This document shows, piece after piece, positions 57,399-64,000 of a DNA stretch of 64,000 nucleotides. Source of the stretch: Elmis aenea (Eukaryota; Arthropoda; Insecta; Coleoptera; Elmidae). The stretch covers positions 42,910,970 through 42,974,969 of the forward strand of contig OX393579.1 in the NCBI GenBank assembly GCA_947652605.1. The letters are read 5' to 3'. Position 1 is the stretch's first letter; each line of letters starts with the position of its first letter. Made by a program: the position numbers and the translations under genes. Below the pieces are notes generated by a model. The model was not told the DNA's origin and did not search any database. It saw only the letters and a program-made list of their open reading frames with translations.

Positions 57399-58488
57399 CA
57401 GGGGTGGGCAAATCTTTTGATTGTCGGGCCACATTGCGGATGAAAATTTGACCGCGGGCCAAACAATTTCTTTTTCTAATTTTAAGTATAGTTTTTGCTA
57501 AAGAGGTTATTTAATAAATTTTAAAACCAATATTTTTGAATCAAAACATGTATTTATTAAGCAATTTAAAGAAAAAAATTGAAAAGCAAATTTTTAAACA
57601 TTAATATTAGATAATTATCAAAGTATACAATACTCATACAACATAAAACAACAAAATGAATAAAAATTTTATAAAATAATTTTAACATTTTTTACAACAT
57701 AAAATTAAATTATTTTTTTTACTAAATACAGATTAATCCTTTTATGAAAACATGCAATTTTAAATAAAACAAAAATGTAATTAAAAGAATGATATTTACA
57801 CATAAACGCATATAACATTGAATTTACGAAAGATAGAATTTTTCATTGAAGTATGAAGAATTAAAACTAAACTTTTGGAGGTGAATTAAATTTTCTCAAA
57901 AGATATAACTTTTATACACATCAAAATTTAATGGCTAAACTGAAATTTTTTAGCATCACTTACAGTTTTTTGTATGTCTGGTGAAAATTTTGTTGTTGAA
58001 ATTCTTAAAACTGCCTTTAAATATTCATCACTAATACAGGATCTGAATGGGTTTTTGTTAAAATTTAATATTGAAAATGTTTGTTCGCAAATGTACGTTG
58101 ATCCAAAAATAACAAACACTTTTTGGGCTAAATTTTTTAAATTAGAAAACTTATCCGAGTCCAAAGATTTATAAAAGCAGCATATTTCTTCAGTACAATA
58201 TAAATCTGGCTAGTCACCCGACTGAACATAGGACCAGACCGCCGAACAGATTAGGAACAATATGCAACTGGACGACTCTGACGGTCAGCATGACATAAGT
58301 TTAATGTATTTTATTGGAACCGCCTTATTTTAATAATGTATTGAATAATTTTATTTTTCTAAAATTCTTTTTATGCGCCAATTTATATTGGACAAACAGC
58401 AATATTTTTGCTTTTAATGATAATTTATAAAATGCTTCGCGGGCCGGAGAGACATCCGGCCCGCGGGCCGCCATTTGCCCAGGCCTTG
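57399..58488 (-). mobile_element. hAT element (ZBED/GTF2IRD2-like group), internally deleted
   Basis: The ends CAGGGGTGGGCAAAT and the complement of ATTTGCCCAGGCCTTG are inverted, followed inward by CGGGCC-rich runs (TTGTCGGGCCACATTGCGG; GGCCCGCGGGCCGCC). A C-terminal transposase relic is on the minus strand. Flanking 8-mers (CACTAGAT and TCTACACG) do not match, so the target duplication is lost or the ends are slightly off. Length is about 1.09 kb against several kb for an intact element. Confidence 0.75.
57928..58164 (-). pseudogene. hAT transposase C-terminal dimerisation domain (GTF2IRD2/ZBED-like)
   Basis: The 78-residue frame contains FVIFGSTYICEQTFSILNFN followed by KNPFRSCISDEYLKAVLRIS. 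The FGSTY-x-CEQ-FS stretch followed by YRS-x-L-x-DEHL-x-AVLRIA is the hallmark C-terminus of the hAT group to which domesticated vertebrate ZBED5, EPM2AIP1 and GTF2IRD2 proteins belong. The N-terminal BED finger and the DDE core are gone. No stop occurs within the domain itself. Confidence 0.85.
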
Positions 58489-58568
58489 TCTACACGTTGC
58501 AAGTAGCTAAAATTGCCCTACTTGATTTAGTTACTTGCATTAGCTACTATATCAATGTAAATTCGGCA

Positions 58569-59639
58569 TAAGGATAATTGCCACTACAATAACGCTCTTA
58601 TTGGCGAAAGTTAAAAAAAACATGCAGTAATTGTATTGGTTTAATAGACACTATAATCATATCATAATTAGTTGAAAATGACCAAACCGCGTTATTTTAT
58701 CGGTCTTATAACTTACAGTAAAATAGTCTTTATATATACAGACAGAGTAAAACATCAAACTAGCGGACCAACTTAATCTGCAATAAGTAATGGTCCGGAT
58801 TTATAACTTGAAGTTGCAAGAAATGAGCGAATGTTTTACCTTGTATTCTAAATATAGTTGCAATCAAGAGAGATTTTTCAGTAGGCGTTTTTTAGTGTTT
58901 TTAAAACAAAGGTTTTGTTTTCCTCGATTTATTCGTAGTACCTAGCTGTAGTCTGGTTGAGAATAGCGTCACAACTGCAACTCATTATATGGGAATAAAG
59001 AGCTGCCTCATCATTTTTATATCTTCTGCTGAATTCCCCAAAAAAGAAGACATCATATAGAAGCTATTTCAAGACAATCTTATCCTTATTTACATAGGGA
59101 GGGCAGCGGGTGACCACCCGCTCTATAATGCAGTCTATCCCGAGGGAAAACGCCGGCCTTGCGATTGGTACAGGCTGATAGCCATGGAATAGGGTGATGG
59201 AAATCATCTTGGTATTTGTTATGCATTGCTGGATATGTGGACAGTGCCCGGTATAATATTTCAATATATTCCCCTATTCGTTTGAAATGCGCGCAACGCC
59301 TCTGATGTAAATACATGGGATCTAAATAAAATTTCATGGACGAACAGTTCTGTATTGAAATGAATGCTATAAATGCAATAAAAATTTCCCAAATCGTATT
59401 TTCAAAGATTGAGAGTCAAATTTAGTAAAGTCCGTACATTAGATTTTATACTCAAAGACGTTTTATCCAGGTATTACGCCTGCCAAATAAAATGTTGAAG
59501 TGTAAATGGAATTTCAACAACATATTACAGAAGTATAGCTGGTTATAGTATATATTACTAGTTCTTACAGCACTGCACAATAATATAGATAGATTTTAAA
59601 GATTGAAAAATTCATAGAAACCTACTAGGTATATAAAAC
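58569..59639. other. Unassigned stretch
   Basis: A GC-richer patch at 59.09-59.33 kb has overlapping minus-strand frames with no known domain. Nothing else is supportable. Confidence 0.4.
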
Positions 59640-59926
59640 TAACCGTTGTCGCTAGAATTTGATTAAGGCTGTGTTTATTGCATTAAGAACATCAAAAATA
59701 AATGTATTGCAGAGTTAAAACATGCCACTCGCCATTTTCTTCGGAAAAATAGGAAAAAAAAATGAAAAGTTGAATAATAAAGGTAATATTTGCGATCGCG
59801 TTGGCCATGAAATCGTCAAAAACCAAATCACATTTTTTAAATTTATCAATGCAAGTAAAATGGTGCAAAGTTTTTGAAAATATCTTAAACGCCTAAGCAA
59901 GTCGCAGAGATATAGTTATACAGATA

Positions 59927-61075
59927 ACATCACTCAAAAAGTCTCCGGTCTAAGAAACTAAGAAAAATAATTTTTTTTTTTAGAAATTCCACTTTATTCA
60001 TCAACATACTCTCCTTCAAGAGTGATGCATTCATTCCAACGCTCCTCTAACTTTTCGATGCCCTTTATGTAAAACGATTTGTCTTTGCTCTCAAAATAAG
60101 CCTCAGTTTCGGCAATCACTTCTTCATTTGAGCCAAATTTCTTTCCTTGGAGCATCTTTTTCATGTTTGCAAAATGGGGTCGTTTTTTCTTGATTTCTGC
60201 ACTCAATCGATTCAATAATGCCATGTAATATTCACTATTGATAGTTTTGCGTTTCTCAAGATAGTCGATGAACTAAATTCCATGCGCGTCCCAAAATACG
60301 GATGCCATAATCTTGCCAGTCGACTTTTGAGTTTTTGGTCGCTTTGGACGACTTTCACCGGCTGCTATCCACTCAGCTGATGATCTTTTTGATTCAGGCG
60401 TGTAGTGGTGGATCCATGTTTCATCCATTGTCACATACCGACGCAAGAAATCCTTTTTATTTCGCTTGAACAGCTCCAAACAGCGCTCTGAATCGTCGAC
60501 GCGTTGTTGTTTCTGGTCCGGTGTGAGCAAATGCGGCACCCACTTCGAAAGCAACTTGCGCATGCCCAAATTTTTATGTAAAATTGTAAAGACACTACCT
60601 TCTGATATCTTCAAGGTGTCAGCTATCTCACGCAACTTCATTTTACGGTCTTTTAAAACTATTTTGTGGACATTTTTTATGTTTTCTGGAACAACTGCCG
60701 ATTTTGGGCGACCAGAGCGTTCAGCATCATCGGTGCTTGTACGACCGCGTTTAAATTCAGCATACCAGTCAATAATAGTTGATTTCCCTGGTGCAGAGTC
60801 CTCATAATGCTTATCAAGCCACTGTTTGGCTCCAACAGTATTTTTCCCCATCAAAAAACAGCGTTTAATCAACACACGAAATTCCTTTCTATCCATTGTC
60901 TTGAAAATTAAAAAACTGGGGTCACTAAAATGACTGTAATCTCTAAACTAACGGTCAGAATGCCATGAAATTTAGACACGTACTGTTAAAAGGTTAGTAC
61001 TACCCGGAAATCACGTGGGTCTGTCAACAATGTTGCCATATATGTGTCAGACCGGGGATTTATTGAGTGACCTGG
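59927..61075 (-). mobile_element. mariner (Tc1/mariner, DD34D group) inserted in fold-back copy 3
   Basis: Inverted ends ACATCACTCAAAAAGTCTCC (left) and the complement of TTTATTGAGTGACCTGG (right) are flanked by TA at 59925-59926 and 61076-61077. Comparison with the uninterrupted copy 1 shows that the sequence on both sides (CAGATA and ACGACAAC-like) joins cleanly when the element and one TA are removed. Length is 1149 bp. It carries one transposase pseudogene on the minus strand. Confidence 0.9.
59994..60896 (-). pseudogene. mariner transposase, nonsense codon and deletion of the third catalytic Asp
   Basis: The start MDRKEFRVLIKRCFLMGKNT leads into the paired helix-turn-helix (ERSGRPKSAVVPENIKNV). 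The first catalytic Asp is in VTMDETWIHHYTPESK and the second in SVFWDAHGI. A TAG follows HGI (60270-60272); the frame then continues FIDYLEKRKTINSEYY, LLNRLSAEIKKKRPHFA and runs straight into GKKFGSNEEVIAETEAYFES and the normal C-terminus. The block of about 45 residues that should hold the third Asp (the HQDNA segment) is missing in frame: total about 300 codons against about 345. Both lesions inactivate it. Confidence 0.92.
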
Positions 61076-61479
61076 TACACGACAACTTCTCAAATCATAG
61101 CGCTTATGCAGAGGTTTCGTTTTTGACGTTTTCTCCGAAACCGTTCAAGATTTTTTCAAAAACTTTACACCATTTTACTTGCAAAGGATGCGCGCCTTGG
61201 TAAATAAAAAAAATTAGATTTTGTCTCTGACGGTTTCATGCCCCACGCGATCGCAAATATTACCTTTTTATACCAATTTTCAGTTTTTTCCATATTTTCC
61301 CAAATGAAATGGCCAGTGGCACGTATAACTCTGGAAAACATTTAGTTTTGAAGTCCTTGATGCAATAAACAGCCTTAATCAAGTTCTAGCGAAAACGTTT
61401 CTTGACCCTCCCTTGTAAGTAATCTTTTAATATTCAAAACAACATCTCTCAAAGAAATATCTATGCAATACTGCAGGAT

Positions 61480-61990
61480 AGCCTTGGCGACAAAATTTTA
61501 CCGGCTACTAATTAATGATTGATAAGTAAAAGATATTTACAAAAAAAACTAAGGCGAGAATATTGATGCAGTGTCGGTCTCACTACAGTTCAGTTGCTTG
61601 GGGACTAACACAAAAACAAAAAATACAGACTTAATAACTGAGACTTTTATGAAAAACAGAAAGATGCAAACTTATTGATAAGATCAGCTATAATAAAATT
61701 AAAAATAGCTTAGGAGTAAAAAATATAAGCAATATAGTTAGCAAAATAGTTAGATCACCAACTTAGATGGCTGAGACATCTATAAAGCATGTCTGAAAAA
61801 TGTGATGGAAAATTAAGATTGAGGGAAAGAAAGCGGAGGAAGACCAAGAACAAAGTGAAGTACGAAGTGAGGATGGGACTAGAAGAAAGATGAGTCAACT
61901 GGAGAGATGTCTCACAGTTGGCCAACCATGGAAAACGGTGGAGGAACTAAATCAAGAACTGGGAAAACATAACTCGATACCAAATGGCAC
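61480..61990 (+). pseudogene. LINE C-terminal relic
   Basis: The plus strand reads QLRWLRHL, SMSEKCDGKLRLRERKRR, KTKNKVKYEVRMGLEE and VNWRDVSQLANHGKRWRN. The order W-x-RH-x-x-x-M, basic KRR-K-x-K and NWRDV-x-QLA-x-x-x-x-W is that of the last 100 residues of a LINE ORF2 protein. Several stops and shifts are present; no catalytic region remains. Confidence 0.62.
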
Positions 61991-62321
61991 AAGAGGATTC
62001 GATTAAGAAGCAGGAGAAATATTTATTATATCGTATCTTCTTTGATACAATAAAAAAGAATAAACAAGCAAACGGTTTCAAAATTTCAAAAGCAGTATAC
62101 GAAACTAAATTGTATAATCTTGTATTGCGCTATAGACCAGAAACTTTATTAAAAAAAACTCAAATGAATGTGTTCAATTTTTAATTTTTTTCATAAGGTT
62201 TACTCTCATTTAACCGTTTTAACAGAATAATAAAAACAATCGAATGTAAACTTTTTAATTCTATAAAATTTATGTATTTTCTTTTTACCTCGGAAATGCT
62301 ATTAATTTAAAAATTTTATAT
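61991..62321. other. AT-rich spacer
   Basis: A short lysine-rich frame continues to 62184 with no recognisable domain. Confidence 0.4.
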
Positions 62322-62600
62322 AGTATATTACATCACAAGAGTTGGAAGAAGTATACTACGCACGAGTGAAAAAATAATTGCTTTACAACTCGAGTTATGG
62401 AGCTTACTTTTTCTACGAACACATAATACCTACGATTTTAACGGCTTTTTAACTAATATACACATGTAATTATGTTGTCTTGTCAATTTTGACGTAAGCC
62501 TACTTTGACGTTTCTAGATAAGTGCGCGTTTTGCTTACCGTGCGTTATAACTCACTTACTATGCATGCAGGCTGTACGGTAAGAGTCATTTATAAAAATA
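62322..62600. repeat. Dispersed repeat, copy 2 (first copy at 13.74-14.06 kb)
   Basis: The same ordered blocks as copy 1 are present: TTCTACGAACACATAATACC, CTACGATTTTAACGGC, TTGTCTTGTCAATTTTGACG, CCTACTTTGACG and GCTTACCGTGCGTTATAACT. Orientation is also the same. Boundaries are not defined; the mariner at 62619 begins just beyond it. Confidence 0.65.
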
Positions 62601-62618
62601 TAAACCTAACCTAAACTA

Positions 62619-63545
62619 AAGGGTGTCCCAAAATTAACGCAAGATTTGAATTTGCCGCCATTTGTGTAGTAAATTGTTGGCAACCCTGAAAGAAAAACAA
62701 TTTGATAGCGGAGAGTTTAGGGTTAGTAAAAATGGAGCGTTACACGATACAACAACGTGTTTTCATTATTGAACAATATCTCAAAAATAATGAAAGTTTG
62801 GGGGCCACAGTTCGAAAATTTCATACCAAATATGGTCGGAATTTTCACTTTGATGGCTTTGTCAATCGCTAAAATTGCCGTGTTTGGGGTTCGGAGAACC
62901 CACATGTGATTGTCGAAAAACAAATGCATCCACAACGTGTCACTGTTTGGTGCTGATTTTGGGCTGGAGGCATCATTGGACCAAACTTTTTTGGAAATGA
63001 GGCTGGTCAAGCAGTGACTGTTACTGGTGCTCGATATCGCGACATGATAACACAGTTCTTTTTGCCGGAATTGGATGATATTGATGTGGCCAATATGTGG
63101 TTTCAACAAGACGGTGCCACATGCCATACAGCTCGTGAAACAATTCAATTACTGCATGAGACATTTCCTGGTCGTGTACTCTCTCGTTTCGGTGATCAGA
63201 ATTGGCCCCCTAGATCGTGTGATTTAACACCATTAGATTTCTTTTTATGGGGTTATTTGAAGTCAAAGGTCTGTCAACAAGCCCACAACCAGCCGTGCAT
63301 TACAGGAGGAAATTAAACGCTGCATCAACGAAATTCAGCCATATTTATGCAGAATGGTCATGGAAAATTTCGACAAAAGATTGCGTATATGCCAGCAAAG
63401 CCGTGGAGGCCATTTGCCCGATGTGTTATACCATAAATAACCCTATCCTATGTACTTTATGATTCAATAAAAAAATAACAATTTAAAGACTAAAAACTGT
63501 GTTTTCTATTTAATTCAAATCTTGCGTTAATTTTGGGACACCCTT
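62619..63545 (+). mobile_element. mariner-superfamily element, internally deleted
   Basis: The ends AAGGGTGTCCCAAAATTAAC and the complement (right end GTTAATTTTGGGACACCCTT) are exact inverted repeats continuing into GCAAGATTTGAATT. TA flanks both sides (62617-62618 and 63546-63547). The repeats are about 35 bp long and almost identical, suggesting recent mobility. It carries a transposase gene with an internal deletion, stops and a frameshift. Length is 927 bp against roughly 1.3 kb expected for an intact relative. Confidence 0.9.
62732..63440 (+). pseudogene. mariner-superfamily transposase, internally deleted and frameshifted
   Basis: The start MERYTIQQRVFIIEQYLKNN and VRKFHTKYGRN give the first helix-turn-helix. 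The reading then jumps to FHFDGFVNR, a stop, NCRVWGSENPHVIVEKQMHP and, past another stop, FWAGGIIGPNFFGNEAGQAV, so about 120-150 residues including the second helix-turn-helix and the first catalytic Asp are deleted. The second catalytic Asp is kept in MWFQQDGATCHTARETIQLL and the last in CDLTPLDFFLWGYLKSKV. A frameshift follows near 63.27 kb; the C-terminus (CINEIQPYLCRM, RICQQSRGGHLPDVLYHK) resumes in another frame to TAA at 63438-63440. Confidence 0.9.
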
Positions 63546-63547
63546 TA

Positions 63548-64000
63548 TATTAAATTATTTTAACTTAATTACGTTCTGTCAACCGCAATCTCTACTACCA
63601 GGAACTGTAAAAACAGTACAAATAGAATATTCTTGAATATAAATTATGGTACAATATTTATGAGATCTAAGAAAAGACATGAAAAAAAAATACTTAAATT
63701 TATAAACAAGAATATATTTTACTGCTACTTGCATATGAGACTTACATTGTGGTCATATTTTTAATACAGTATTTTCTGGTCTAGTGTTGTACGATTACCA
63801 ACTCCTATAGTTTTGTAGCTGAATCTATTGTTCATCCACGCATGCATGCATAATAATTAAAAAAAAAACAAACTATGTTTTGTACAAAATGGAATGTATT
63901 TGTCTATGTATTGGTTACAAATACAGTATACGATAGTTTTGTACAATACATATTACACAGATAAAGATGGCACTCGTGTTATATAGCACCTTTTTAAACA
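63548..64000. other. AT-rich stretch to window end
   Basis: Nothing recognised. Confidence 0.5.

Larger units (their letters stand above)
55784..58568. mobile_element. TIR element (PIF/Harbinger-like target) containing a LINE and a hAT relic
   Basis: TGCCGAATTTACATTA at 55784 reappears inverted as AATGTAAATTCGGCA ending at 58568. The inverted repeat continues for about 55 bp (TATAGTAACTAATGCAAGTT on the left, AGTTACTTGCATTAGCTACT on the right). TAA flanks both sides (55781-55783 and 58569-58571), a PIF/Harbinger-type 3-bp duplication. Inside are a jockey-type LINE relic, a 111-bp tandem repeat and a hAT relic, so the original element was far shorter. No nuclease gene was found. Confidence 0.7.
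59643..61415. mobile_element. Long-palindrome fold-back element, family A, copy 3, interrupted by a mariner
   Basis: The right arm ends in CCTCCCTTG at 61415 followed by TAA (61416-61418). The left arm begins at 59643 after TAA (59640-59642), with a small deletion that removes most of the terminal AGGGAAGGTCACGATA. Arm landmarks CGATCGCGTTGGCCATGAAA and AACGGTTTCGG match copies 1 and 2. A mariner at 59927-61075 splits the centre. Without it the element is about 620 bp, shorter than its sisters, so it has other small deletions. Confidence 0.82.

Noticed and set aside
57391..58496. 8-bp target duplication for the hAT relic at 57.4-58.5 kb
   Set aside because: The flanking 8-mers CACTAGAT and TCTACACG do not match in either orientation.
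1..64000. Many open frames of 60-150 codons on both strands
   Set aside because: Most lie on palindrome arms, on the strand opposite transposon genes, or in AT-rich low-complexity DNA and show no domain.
1..64000. A novel defence, biosynthetic or operon-like gene system
   Set aside because: There are no clustered intact host genes; the organisation is entirely that of nested transposable elements.

Overview
This window reads as AT-rich, non-coding genomic DNA from an animal, most probably an insect. The evidence is dense Tc1/mariner, piggyBac, hAT and PIF/Harbinger copies, many decayed non-LTR retrotransposons, and abundant short elements with a TACAGGGTG-type terminus and TA target duplications. 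A beetle is plausible, but nothing here proves the order. I found no intact host protein-coding gene, tRNA, rRNA or CRISPR array. Almost every long open frame is a shadow of a repeat or a fragment of a transposon protein.

Layout. 1-1.06 kb: palindromic TACAGGGTG-type repeats. 6.26-7.03 kb: one piggyBac-like MITE inside another. 7.3-8.2 kb: a minus-strand LINE split by a 275-bp hAT MITE. 8.4-10.0 kb: a plus-strand LINE split by a 481-bp MITE. 12.2-13.1 kb: a pogo-like element keeping a zinc-binding tail. 15.2-17.0 kb: a LINE split by a hAT element with a perfect 8-bp target duplication. 18.4-19.1 kb: a fold-back element. 20.9-22.1 kb: a LINE split by a piggyBac-like MITE. 22.1-25.8 kb: two fold-back elements. 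30.3-31.3 kb: half a fold-back element with a nested MITE. 32.0-32.9 kb: a LINE. 34.2-35.8 kb: a mariner-like relic whose left end is interrupted by a fold-back element. 37.4-39.1 kb: a PIF/Harbinger element with remnants of both its genes, itself interrupted by a 0.9-kb fold-back. 40.1-43.3 kb: LINE relics, one split by the second copy of the 34-kb fold-back. 45.4 and 46.7 kb: a transposase N-terminus and a PIF/Harbinger element with a MADF-domain relic. 49.8-50.9 kb: a 1.07-kb palindrome. 52.8-54.4 kb: the best-preserved reverse transcriptase, with one nonsense codon and one frameshift. 55.8-58.6 kb: a TIR unit containing a jockey-type LINE and a hAT relic. 59.6-61.4 kb: the third fold-back copy, interrupted by a mariner. 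62.6-63.5 kb: an internally deleted mariner.

The biology visible here is a chronology of nested insertions rather than an operon-like system. LINE relics form the oldest layer, DNA transposons and MITEs were inserted into them, and younger fold-backs or mariners lie inside some of those. The most distinctive items are a long-palindrome family with TTA/TAA target sites (three copies), the two PIF/Harbinger relics, and a piggyBac-like MITE flanked by CTAG instead of TTAA. Between repeats are a few GC-richer, apparently single-copy islands (about 4.8, 23.9, 33.6, 44.0 and 51.7 kb) that could be regulatory DNA or exons of an unseen host gene. That is inference only.
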